A stretch of DNA of 64,000 bases from the NCBI GenBank assembly GCA_963971535.1, contig OZ020594.1, forward strand, positions 118,889,127 through 118,953,126. The letters run 5' to 3'. Positions 32,810-42,388 of the stretch are shown piece by piece (position 1 is the stretch's first letter; the number at the start of each line of letters is the position of its first letter). A model generated the notes under the pieces. That model was not told the origin of the DNA and searched no databases. It saw nothing but the letters and a program-made list of their open reading frames with translations. This stretch comes from Notolepis coatsorum (lineage: Eukaryota; Chordata; Actinopteri; Aulopiformes; Paralepididae). Position numbers and translations under genes: made by a program.

Positions 32810-34100
32810 AGTATTCTCTAAATGTCCTCTCTATTTCAGCTGGGTCCCTCAATATTTCATTAGTCTTTGTATCCCTTATTGTGTGCATCGTGTTCAACTT
32901 CTGTTGCGTTCTAATTCTCCTAGCCAACAGTCTGGTCGCTTTTGGTCCCCCTTCATAGTACGTTTGTTTCATGAACCTCGCTTTCTTTTCTATTTCCGTC
33001 AATAATTCCCTATTTATCCTGGCCTTTACTTCTTTGATTTCTCCGAGCGTTTCCTGTTCTTTTGATATCTGGTGTCTCCCCTCTAGCTTCTTCAGCTTCC
33101 CTATCAGATTGTGATATGTCTCCGTTCTGGCCTTCTTCAGCATTGCTGTTTTTTCCATCAATTTCCCCCTTATCACTACCTTCAGTGTGTCCCATAGAAT
33201 GTTCGGGTCTACCGCCCCGTTGTCATTTTCTTCCTTATATCTGGCTATCTCCTCCTTGATCTGACTCACCACCCCTTTGTTATTTAATATTCCTACATTT
33301 AGTCTCCAAATCGTGTTCCTCCGTCTCCCTTCTAGATCTACTGTCAGATATATGGCACTGTGATCCGATATGTCCGCTACTCCTATACTGCTCTCCCGTG
33401 CCCTGTAACTGTCCCCCGTCGTCATCAAAAAGTAGTCTATTCTCGCATATGTCACGTGTGGGTGTGAGTAATGTGTGTATTCCCTGTCCATGGCGTGCAT
33501 CTCCCTCCAAACGTCTGTAATTCCCATTTCCGTCATCTGAATATTCATATATCTACTGATGGGCGCCCGTCCTTTTCTAGTACTCGTGGTGTCTAGGTCG
33601 TGATTCAGTACTACGTTAAAATCTCCCGTACATATCAATATCCCTTCTAGTTCCAACACTATCATGTCAAAAATGGTCTCATATAAATCCCTCTCACTCT
33701 CTGGGGGTGCATAAACATTTACTAACGTAACCATTTGGCCCTCCATTTTCCCCTTCACCAGAACAAACCTTCCCTCCTTGTCTCTTACTTCCTTGATCAA
33801 TTCAAATTTGACTGTGTTTTTGATTAACGTGATTACTCCTCTCCTCGGGTTTTGTTCAAAGGAACTATAGTATGCATTTTCATATCCAAATCTCTTCAGT
33901 TTCTCATGACCCTGTGCTACCAAATGTGTCTCCTGCAGAAAAATCACTTCCATCTCACTTTTTTTACATTTCAACATCACTTTGCCCCTTTTTATCGCAT
34001 TATTCATTCCATTAACGTTTAACGACATCATTTTTATACCTTTAACCCTTGTCATCTTTCTTCTTCTTTCGTCTGTCAGTCCCCCCCATGTCACACTCAT
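32712..34100 (-). pseudogene. L1-D ORF2 endonuclease and linker
   Basis: A 462-residue minus frame starts near the natural ORF2 Met and shows the apurinic-endonuclease-like domain: LNVNGMNNAIKR (catalytic Asn), FLQETHL (catalytic Glu), NVYAPP, CTGDFNVVLNHDLDTT (Asp/Asn), YARIDYFLMT and ISDHSAIYLTV (terminal Asp-His). The linker TRLLARRIRTQQKLNTMHTI and FREYYEKLYT blocks follow. It is open and has all expected catalytic residues; the frameshift into the RT frame after LYTAKSSG makes the copy defective. Confidence 0.9.
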
Positions 34101-34395
34101 TCCCCCCTCCGGTTGGAGCCTCCGCTCTCTTCACCGAATACATATAGTGCTAACAAAAATAATAGTTGGTTTCAGGTTGGCTGTCAGTTTGGCCATGGGT
34201 AGGTAGGGAATTTATTTTATTTTATTTTTTATTTTTTTGACACCACAGGTGCATGTACTCTGCCAGGATGTTTAATATCCATATATTGTTGCTTTTATAG
34301 TATTGAAGACATGGACAACTCCTTTTAAAACAGAACATTTATTTAAAGTGAAGTCTTCAATGTTAAACAGTGCATGAAAGACCAAATGCAGTCAT

Positions 34396-34535
34396 TGACA
34401 ACGTGCTTCTTCTGCCAGCTCCAATACAAACTTGGCAGCAGGGTTAAAACAGAACATGACAACGTGCTTCTTCTGCCAGCTCCAATACAAACTGGGCAGC
34501 AGGGTTAAAACAGAACATGACAACGTGCTTCTTTG
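34396..34535. repeat. 61-bp tandem repeat, about 2.3 units
   Basis: TGACAACGTGCTTCTTCTGC plus CAGCTCCAATACAAACTTGG plus CAGCAGGGTTAAAACAGAACA repeats at 34396, 34457 and 34518. It lies in the left part of the unidentified DNA transposon. Confidence 0.93.
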
Positions 34536-34540
34536 CTCCC

Positions 34541-35334
34541 AGCAAAAAGCTTTTATTATATTAAATACCACACATGTACTAAAGGTTCAAATACAAAGAC
34601 ACTGTACTACAAAAGTACAATGTACAAAGGTAGTACTAAAAATGCCACCCCTAAATATACTCACTAAATATCCCGACGTCAGAGAGCTGTGCAAATATTG
34701 TGAAATACTTGCTTTTTATATATTCTCATTCTTGACATGCCAGGACTGCACTTTTTTACTATTTAATTAAACTTGATTGTAAAAAATATTATCTCAAATT
34801 CATACTATTACAGAAACAGTGCTTGCATGAAAATGAAACGTACTATAATGTTCTGCCGTTGTGTGTGTCACTGTTAGCTGGGTGTGTGTTTCCGACCGGG
34901 AGAGATAGGGGGTGGCACCGGAAGTTAGTTTGTTGTCGTGGAATACACGTGTAAGCATGCATAGATATATAGAACACTAGATAGCTTAAGGCGGAGTCAC
35001 CAGCGTCGCTGAACCGCCGCCATTTTGCTCCAGTCAGCCTTGAGTGAGGGTTATCGGTAGCTGAGCTGCCTGGAGCAAGATGGCCGCCCTACGATGACGT
35101 CGCTCTCCATTGGCCGGCAGCGCAGGCTATCTAGTGGCTATCTATATCTATGTAAAGCATGTAGCTGTGTGTGATGACGAGCGAGGTATTCACCTGTATG
35201 TAACCGATATCAATGGAATTAAACAACCCCAAAGAAGCATAAACCCCTCCTCATTCTTCATAACAATTAGTATGACAGAACGATACAGTACATACAGACA
35301 GACTCGTTCCATTTGAGTAAAATAGTTAACTCAC
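34541..35334. other. Non-coding interior of the unidentified DNA transposon
   Basis: A/T-rich at first, then CpG-richer near 34880-35110 with CGCCGCCATTTTGCTCCA and, facing it, TGGAGCAAGATGGCCGCC, a short hairpin that also contains YY1-like AAGATGGC/GCCATTTT motifs on both strands. No domain-bearing frame is present. The 34880-35110 part could be a promoter or a further nested insertion. Confidence 0.4.
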
Positions 35335-35562
35335 CGTCACCAATTCTGAGCCTTGGTTTGTGCTCGCCTGGACAGAAAACCCCACTCGCCTGGTTTGGAG
35401 GCTCTTGATGATGGAATTCATCAACTCGTCTTTTTTATTTTGTTCAGTTCTCAGCGGAGGCAAATGTATACGTTGCTGTGCACGAAACAGCAAGTCGAAG
35501 GCAGACTGGCTTGTGGAGGGTACAGGTTCTGGCGCTGGAGCCTTGCACTTCAGTGCCAAGTA
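35335..35562 (-). CDS. Uncharacterised exon inside the TIR element
   Basis: On the minus strand an acceptor (TTTCAATTCAAG|TAC) opens exactly 76 codons, ending in a consensus donor (GTGACG|GTGAGT). The frame is phase 0 at both ends and encodes a soluble segment: a Pro-rich start (KAPAPEPVPSTSQ), then SAFDLLFRAQQRIHLPP, NKKDELMNSIIKSLQTRRVG and FSVQASTNQGSELVTV. I recognise no domain. The splice signals, precise codon length and location inside a TIR element suggest a transposase or accessory exon; the partner exons are uncertain. Confidence 0.5.
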
Positions 35563-35601
35563 CTTGAATTGAAATAAGTTTAAAAAGTAAAAGTCAGTCA
35601 A

Positions 35602-37972
35602 AGCTTACTAAAAGCACGAGCAGTGAACTCCAAGCCCACGTGACTGAACTCAAACTAGAAAGAAACAGACTAAGAAACGACGTAAACTCCATGATCAAAA
35701 CTGCAAAAAAGAATTTCATCAATGACAAAACTGAGGAAAACAAAAACAAACCACGTGAACTTTGGAAATTACTCAATAATCAACTAGGATGCAGTAAAAA
35801 ACTTAAAACCAGATTCTCAAACATAAACATAAAAACGGACAACACGCTCATCACAGACAAGCTGGATGTAGCCAATTACTTAAACATTTTCTTCACAAAC
35901 ATAGCCACAACACTGGTAAACAAACTACCCTCCCACTCAGGGCTTTATGGGGTAGAACACATAGTAGCTTACTACAAAAACCTAGGGGTCCGCAAGGACG
36001 ACTTCAAGCTGGAAATGGTAACAACAGATGAGGTACTCAATAAACTGAGCGCCCTCCAACCTAACAAGGCCACTGGCCATGACAACATCCCCTCCAAATT
36101 CCTCAGAGACTCAGCAGCCGCCATCACACCAATCATCACACACATAATAAACCTCTCCATAAAACAGGGACACGTCCCCAAGGACTTCAAAATTGCGAGG
36201 GTGACCCCTCTGCACAAAAAGGGCAGCAAATTAGACCCAGGCAACTACCGCCCTGTTTCTATTCTCACCTCCATCTCGAAAGTCATGGAAAAAATAGTCT
36301 ACGAACAGGTCGAAAAGTACCTAGCGGAAAAAAATCTAATCTACGAATTCCAATCTGGCTTCAGAACATCCCACTCCACTGACACATGCCTTCTCTATTT
36401 GAATGACCACATCAAACAAGAGGTGGACGCAGGCAAATACTGCGGCATGGTCATGCTGGACCTACAAAAGGCCTTTGACACGGTCAATCACTCCATTCTG
36501 ATTGACAAGCTAAAAGCAATTGGTTTTGATAGTCTATCAGTGAGCTGGATGCAATCCTACCTTGAGGGGAGGGAACAGATGGTGGAGGTAAACGGTACTC
36601 TATCCCCCCCCCCTCACAGTGAGCTGTGGTGTTCCACAAGGAAGCATACTAGGACCGCTACTGTTCCTAATTTATGCAAATGACATGTCGTCAGCTTGTG
36701 ACTGCAACTTGTTCCTGTTTGCGGACGACTCAGCCCTGCTGGTCTCTGACAAGAACAAGTTACAGGTTGAAAAAACCCTCAGCTCGGAACTAGGCAGAAT
36801 CGGCATATGGCTCGCTGATAACAAACTATCATTACACATGGGCAAAACAGAGTCCATTCTCTTCGGTTCAAATAACAAACTCAGCAAGACCGACGGCTTC
36901 TCAGTTACAGTGGGTGACAATATTGTCACAAGGAAAGATGAAATTACCTACCTGGGTTCCATCCTAGAGGCTAATCTCTCCTGTGACAAAATGGCATCCA
37001 ATGTAATAAAAAAAGTCAACCAACGAACTCGATTCTTGTACCGGATCTCCTCTCTGGTAAACAAGAACACCCTGAAGACTCTGGCAGGAGCACTCATTCA
37101 GGGGTACTACGACTATGCTTGCACCTCATGGTACCAAAGCACCTCAAAGGCGCTAAAAACAAAATTACAAACATCTCAAAACAAACTGGTCAGACTACTG
37201 CTTGACCTTACTCCTAGAACCCACCTCACCCCTGCCCACTTTGACAACCTAGGATGGCTTAGAGTAGACGACAGAGTACAACAACTTGCAATGGGCCTGG
37301 TCTACAAGATACACTACACGACCAAGGTACCCATGTACATGTCAAAATACTTCCCAAAGGTCAGTGAATACCACGATCACAACACCAGAGGGAGCTCCAC
37401 AAATCATGTTAAACCCAGATTCGGCTCAAATAAGGGACTAAACACGTTTCGCAATTATGCCACATCAATGTGGAACGCCCTACCCAAAGCTGTAAAGGAA
37501 TGTGGATCACTACCCACTTTCAAAACCTCTCTCAAGGGACACCTACGGGAGACTGCAATTCAACACTGGCCCCTGTAAATATCCTAACCCAACCCCCTCC
37601 AATGTACAGTCATTTACCTAGTATGGTTTTCAATATCCCAATGTACCCAACCCCCCCCACCCAACCTCCTCCAATGTACAGTTTCTACGTCAAATGTATA
37701 TACTCCCTTTTCTTGACTCCTTCTGTATCACAAAAAGTACTGTATTTGCAAATCTGGTATGTCATAAATGTATAGATGTAGCAGTACTGACTATCTGTAT
37801 GTCATGTATGTCATATATGTCTATATGAATTGAAAATGGGGGACCCTGATGGAAACAAGACAAACGTCTTTCTCAGGTCTGCATCCCCTTAACAATTGTA
37901 TGTATTGAGCCGTACTGTATTGTACCCATTCTGCAATCTGTTAAATAAAGTTTTCATTCATTCATTCATTCA
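35602..37972 (+). mobile_element. LINE-A copy A7, longest copy, inserted in the TIR element
   Basis: This is the most complete LINE-A copy: RT, C-terminal region, 3' UTR and an (ATTC)n tail. The endonuclease is absent, so it is still 5'-truncated. It lies between the possible first exon and the uncharacterised second exon of the host transposon, in antisense orientation to them. It serves as the reference for the other LINE-A copies in the window. Confidence 0.9.
35640..37578 (+). pseudogene. LINE-A pol: CR1/L2/Jockey-type reverse transcriptase, one frameshift
   Basis: The first frame (35640-36683) contains NKATGHDNIPSKFL, GNYRPVSILTSISKVMEKIV, FQSGFRTSHSTDTCL and VMLDLQKAFDTVNHSIL (first catalytic Asp). 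The second (36619-37578) contains SCGVPQGSILGPLLFLIYAN and NLFLFADDSALL (FADD box), then a long C-terminal region with no known catalytic motif. The frames join at a poly-C run (36605-36614), where a one-base length change would restore the frame. The VPQGSILGPLLF signature places it in the Jockey/CR1/L2 group; the exact clade is not resolved. Confidence 0.9.
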
Positions 37973-38207
37973 CGGCGCCGGCATGGGACCCAAGCTGGGT
38001 GGTGGTGGTTGACAATACATCGTTGGCAATGTCTGTCCATTTGTCCGCTCTATCCACTTTGCCAGCTGCTGATATAAAGCAACAAGTGCACTGTTTTACC
38101 TCTAGGAGCACGTCTTCAAATGTTTTTGCACCCAGTCTGACTATTTTAGGAGGCACACCGCACAAACAAACAATGGTTACCGTGCACACATCCATGTTGA
38201 CAGTCAC
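37973..38207 (-). CDS. Possible first exon of the unidentified TIR transposon
   Basis: A minus-strand frame starts ATGACTGTCAACATGGATG near the right TIR; the second ATG (38195) is in a better context. It reads MDVCTVTIVCLCGVPPKIVR, then KTFEDVLLEVKQCTCC, then KVDRADKWTDIANDVL. Cys residues are frequent, but I see no standard zinc-finger spacing. The frame runs into the LINE-A7 tail (GCC|GTGAATGAATG), so its 3' splice boundary is lost or is that GTGAAT. Position just inside the TIR supports a transposon 5' exon; function unknown. Confidence 0.35.
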
Positions 38208-38375
38208 TGTAGCTTGCGGCCATTTGCTGGAGTCTGGCGCTCTCTACTGGAACAAAGGGCGCTCTACAAAATGCGTATTTTTTTCCGCCAATAGAAACTC
38301 CCATAAAATAAATTGGGTCGCACATAAATCTGCAGGGTCGGTCGGCAACCTGAAACCAACCATTATTTTTGTTAG

Positions 38376-39099
38376 GCCTTAACATAAATAAAAAACATAA
38401 ACTTTACATAAAGTGCTCCCAAGGCGTTCGGGGGGTCCCTGTGTCGCCCCCTGTCCCCTGCTGGTGGGTGAGGGGTAATTGCCCTCCTAACGAGGGGCCC
38501 CCTCCTGACGGCTTGGGGGTTTGAAACCCTTGCCCCCAATCGCTCGTCATATTTGTCCAGCTTTCTTACTGTTTTTTTTTGCTTTTAAGGGGCTCCTGGT
38601 CAAAAGCGCTCTGTCCTTCCTTTTGATCAAAGACCCTCTTTTCTTGGTCCCTCTCAATGTGACTCATATGTTTCATTGTCCCTCCTTCCTCCCATATCCG
38701 TGTGCGGTGTCTCCCGTGTACCCCTTATTATTTTCTTTTCCTCTCCTCTCTATTTTCTATGTGATGTCCATTTATCCCCTTAATCCCTCCCAACTGTGTT
38801 ACTCACAGCATGTGTCTATGTATCTGTTTCAGTATGTTCTGTGTCTCGCCTTTCAAACCTAGTTATATTTCCATTTATTTCCTCCATCAGCTTGTGTATT
38901 ATGTGTCCATGTATACGTTACGTTCATTTCTATATCCTGCCTCTACCTGGGAATGTGTGCTTATGCATATGTTATTTCAGTTTCTATACTTTGTCTCTAT
39001 TTGAATAGTTTTTTCAATCTCTTGTGCGTGTACTCATCCGTTCGCCTCCTCCCGCCTCCTCTCCGTCTGGCCTCCTCATCCGTCTCCGTCCTCGCTCCG
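38376..39099 (-). other. L1-D spacer between ORF1 and ORF2
   Basis: This stretch connects the end of ORF1 to the point where the TIR element inserted; about 50 bp more (34101-34149) lie on the other side. The plus-strand frames here are Ser/Pro/Cys-rich and look like shadows of pyrimidine-rich DNA. Confidence 0.55.
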
Positions 39100-39639
39100 T
39101 CACGTTTCACCTCCGCCTCCTCCTCTCTCCTCCCTCCTGTTTCGGTCTCCCACTCTGATCCACCTGCGGGCTCCTTCCAATCTCTGCTGCAGGCTCCGCG
39201 TCTGTTCCTCCCGCCTCCTTCCTTCTCCGTCCTCCGACATCCTCATCCCTCGCCGTCTCATCTCTCGCTCCGCTTCTCGTGCCGTCGCGTACATCGCCGC
39301 CCCTTCCTCCCAGTGAATCCTTAGCGAGGTCATGGGTGACTGGAATCTCATTCCGTTTTCTTTCAGGGTTTTCTTCAGTCCCGCGTAGGACCTGCGTGTT
39401 ATCGCTACCGCTGTCGAGTAGTCGTGATCAAATGATAGTCTTTTCCCTTCGATTTCAATCTTCTTGGTCCACGCGGTTCTGAGTACCAATTCCTTAACCT
39501 CGAATCTCAGAAAGTTAATAATCACCGCCCTCGGAGGTCTGTCCGGTTGTGGTCTCGGAGCCAACGCCCTGTGGGCCCTCTGTATCTCCATTTTTTCCAG
39601 TCCCGTTTCCTTCATTTGTTCTTTGATAAGCTTTTCCAC
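39100..39639 (-). pseudogene. L1-D ORF1 (RNA-binding chaperone), C-terminal part
   Basis: The minus frame holds the L1 ORF1p RRM-like and C-terminal domains: EIQRAHRALAPRPQPDRPPR, AVIINFLRFEVKELVLRTAW, LSFDHDYSTAVAITRRSYAG and RFQSPMTSLRIHWEEG. These are the Transposase_22-type hallmarks. The N-terminal coiled coil is missing because a Gypsy fragment cuts the element at 39657. The C-terminal tail is Arg/Glu/Gly-rich. Confidence 0.85.
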
Positions 39640-39656
39640 ATATAGGGTCCAGTGAA

Positions 39657-41894
39657 GTGTTTCAGCAGAAGAACAGTGAGACCTTCGGTGACATAGAAGG
39701 TGTACATATCATAGCTAATGACATGATAATCGCTGCATCCTCAGACCAAGAGCACGCTGAGATCCTCCAGCAGGTCATGAAGAGGGCACAAGCTGCCAAT
39801 GTCAAGTTCAACAAAGACAAGATCCAGTTCAAAGTCGACACAGTGAAATACATGGGCCACATCATCACACCAGAGGGTGTTAAACCTGATGATGCAAAGG
39901 TGATAGCCATCGCCAACATGCCGGCACCGGAAGACAAGAAAGGCCTCCAGAGATTGTTAGGCATGATAAGATACTTGGCCCAATACATTCCAGGGGAAGC
40001 CACAATAACTGCTCCTCTGAGACAGCTGCTGAGAAAGGAGGCAGCATGGCAGTGGGCCCATGAACATGATGCAGCGCTGGAAAGCCTGAAGGCTGCTCTC
40101 ATTCAAGCCCCAAGTTTTATGACAAACACAAACCCTTGACGATCCAAGCGGATGCGTCTAAAGATGGATTGGGGGCGTGTCTTCTATAGGAAGGCTACCC
40201 GCTGAGCTATGCCTCCCGAGCATTGTCAGACACAGAGAAAAACTATGCTCAAATAGAAAAGGAGCTGTTGGCGATTGTGTTTACAGCCAAGCGGTTCCAT
40301 CAGTACATATATGGGCAGACAGTGAGTGTGCAGTCGGATCATAAACCTCTGGAAGTCATCTTTATGAAACATCTAAGCAAAGCACCAGCTAGACTACAGC
40401 GGATGCTTCTCCAGCTGCAGTGCTATGATCTTGAAATCACATACACTCCAGGAAAAGACATGCATGTTGCCGACACACTCTCTCGTGCAGTGGTGAAAGG
40501 GCACGTTGGAGATCTCACTGAGAATCTGTTTGAGGAGAAAGTGGTGTATGCGATGGAGGCCACAGATGCGTTGAGTGAAAACATGCTCAAGCAACTCCAG
40601 GAAGCAACTGCAGCAGACAAAGTGTTGCAGGCAGTGATACAAGCACACCAAAAGGGCTGGCCAGAAAGGAGACAACGCTGTGATGGCATATTGCACCAAT
40701 ACTGGCCGATGCGTCACACAGTGAGCATCAGAGATGGTGTAGTAATAACGGAAGACAAGATCATCATTCCTCAGAGCATGAGAGCAGTAATCATGGATAA
40801 ATTGCATCTTGCACACCAAGGTGTCCAGCGAATGAAAGCCCATGCCAGGAAGGTCCTATACTGGCCAGGAATGGCACAAGACATAGAGAAAAAAGTGTCA
40901 ACAGATGCAGCCACAAAACCAAAGAGAACCTCTCCAGTCACATGAGATACCAGAACTGCCATGGATGAAACTGGGGACTGACATATTTGAGCTGCATGGA
41001 CAATCCTATCTAGTGATTGTTGACTACCTGACCAAGTACCCAGAAGTGCTAAACCTACCAGACAAGACTGCTCACTCAGTCATACAAAGGCTGAAGTCAG
41101 TCTTCTCCAGACATGGGATTCCCAAAGAGCTAGTGTGTGATCATGTTCCTTTTGCGAGCTGTGAGATGCAGAAGTTTGCTGCAAAATGGGGAATCAAAAT
41201 CACACACTCTAGCCCTGGATACCCACAGTCCAATGGCCTTGCAGAGAGTATGGTCAAAATGGTGAAACGCACACTGAAGAAGGCAGCTAAAACAGGCACT
41301 GACCCGCATCTGGCTTTGCTGTCATTGAGAAACACACCAGTGACAGGCCTAGATGTCTCCCCAGCGCAGATGTTGATGGGACGTGTCCTGAGGAGCCCGC
41401 TGCCGTGCACCAGCGCAGTGTTGCAGCCATCCACCCCATGTAACATACATAACAGGCTGCAACACCTGCAGGCACGACGGGAGAAGTACTACAATGTGGG
41501 TACCAGACCACTATCTGTACTGACTCCTGGAACCACAGTACACATGAAAACAAGGCAAGGCTGGAAGCCTGCTGTTGTGTTGAGCAAGAGAGTAGAGCCA
41601 CGCTCTTACAGTGTGGAATCACCGGCAGGCGTGATCTTCAGGAGAAACGGATGCCACCTGAGGACGGTTCATCCAAGTCTGCTTGAGAATGCTGATCCTG
41701 AGTATGCTGATCCTGAGTCCATCGACCAGCCAGAAACTCTGCGGGACGAGCCATGGACTGTGCGGGATGAGCCGCCTGCCCAGAGCCAGCCCTCCCAGTC
41801 CAGCACGGGCGACTCCCCTACATGCCGCACCAGATCTGGGAGAGCTGTCGTGCCGCCTGTGAGATACAGCGATTATGACACGAGCCAACGCTGA
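39657..41894 (+). pseudogene. Gypsy 1 pol remnant: RT thumb, RNase H, integrase
   Basis: Frame 1 (39657-40139) carries the end of the RT (GHIITPEGVKPDDAKVIAIA; GLQRLLGMIRYLAQYIPG). A frameshift and a TAG at 40185-40190 lie in the RNase H part, which resumes in 40223-40945 (NYAQIEKELLAIVFTAKRFH; YTPGKDMHVADTLSRA) and the integrase zinc region (LHLAHQGVQRMKAHARKVLYWPG); there the Cys pair is lost at a deletion near 40905. The last frame (40905-41894) holds the integrase core with TDIFELHG and ESMVKMVKRTLK; the middle Asp sits in VCDHVPF. It is disabled by several lesions. Confidence 0.88.
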
Positions 41895-42097
41895 AGGTTG
41901 AGCTCCACCGGTGGGCTATGTTCTGCAACCTCTGGCCCCAAGCAACTGATACTGACAATATGAATTTATTATTTGTTACATTATTCCTGTTGGTAAGCTA
42001 TTGGGAAAAGTGATTGAAGTATTTTGCTAATTCTGGTCTGCAGTAAGAGAGTAATAACTTTTACTAAAAGTAATAACTTTTCCTTAAGAAAGGGGGA

Positions 42098-42280
42098 TGT
42101 GATATATGGTACTCGGGTTCGATTAAGAGCAGCGTGTTGAAGAGTGTTGTGATCGACTAATGATGTCTGTAGTGCATTCCTGACCTGACGCTCACTAAAC
42201 CTGTTGCTGTGGCTACCAACTGAGCTTGTGTGTGTTGTCCAGTTATTGCTATACGGAACCCAGCCAAAACTACAACTACA
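42098..42280 (+). mobile_element. Probable 3' LTR of Gypsy 1
   Basis: It begins TGTGATATATGG immediately after a polypurine tract and ends ...CAACTACA, giving TG...CA ends over 183 bp. No second copy of the LTR is in the window, so the right end is an estimate. Confidence 0.55.
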
Positions 42281-42388
42281 ATTGATCGATTGTGTTTCTA
42301 CTTTCAGTTACAGAGTTTCACTTAATAGTGAAAAGTTATCTACTGCATCTTTGTTTGTTATTCATATTATTATTATTCCTCCCTCCAG

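Larger units (their letters stand above)
34150..38375 (-). mobile_element. Unidentified DNA transposon with 30-bp TIRs, nested in L1-D
   Basis: 34150-34179 (starting CTAACAAAAATAAT) is the reverse complement of 38346-38375 with one mismatch. It interrupts L1-D between ORF2 and ORF1. Inside, on the minus strand, are an uncharacterised exon with splice sites (35335-35562) and a possible first exon (37973-38207), separated by an inserted LINE-A7 (35602-37972). No obvious target duplication flanks the TIRs (ATATAGTG against GCCTTAAC). I do not recognise the superfamily. Confidence 0.65.
30217..39655 (-). mobile_element. L1-D: second L1 lineage, composite and interrupted
   Basis: On the minus strand in order are ORF1 (39639-39100), a spacer, the endonuclease part of ORF2 (34100-32712), the reverse transcriptase part (32809-31025) and the ORF2 C-terminus (30566-30217). 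It is interrupted by an unknown DNA transposon (34150-38375) and by LINE-R2 (30558-31024). The 5' end is cut by a Gypsy fragment at 39657. Sequence motifs differ from L1-B/C, so it is a separate family. Confidence 0.85.
39657..42280 (+). mobile_element. Ty3/Gypsy element 1, 5'-truncated and decayed
   Basis: This starts abruptly within the reverse transcriptase, continues through RNase H and integrase, and ends in a polypurine tract (AAGAAAGGGGGA, 42086-42097) and a probable 3' LTR (42098-42280). It replaces the 5' end of L1-D at its left edge and abuts the intron before the first zinc-finger exon at its right edge. Confidence 0.85.

Noticed and set aside
38521-39324. Plus-strand Ser/Pro/Cys-rich frames
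   Set aside because: They lie opposite L1-D ORF1 and its spacer and are pyrimidine-rich shadows.
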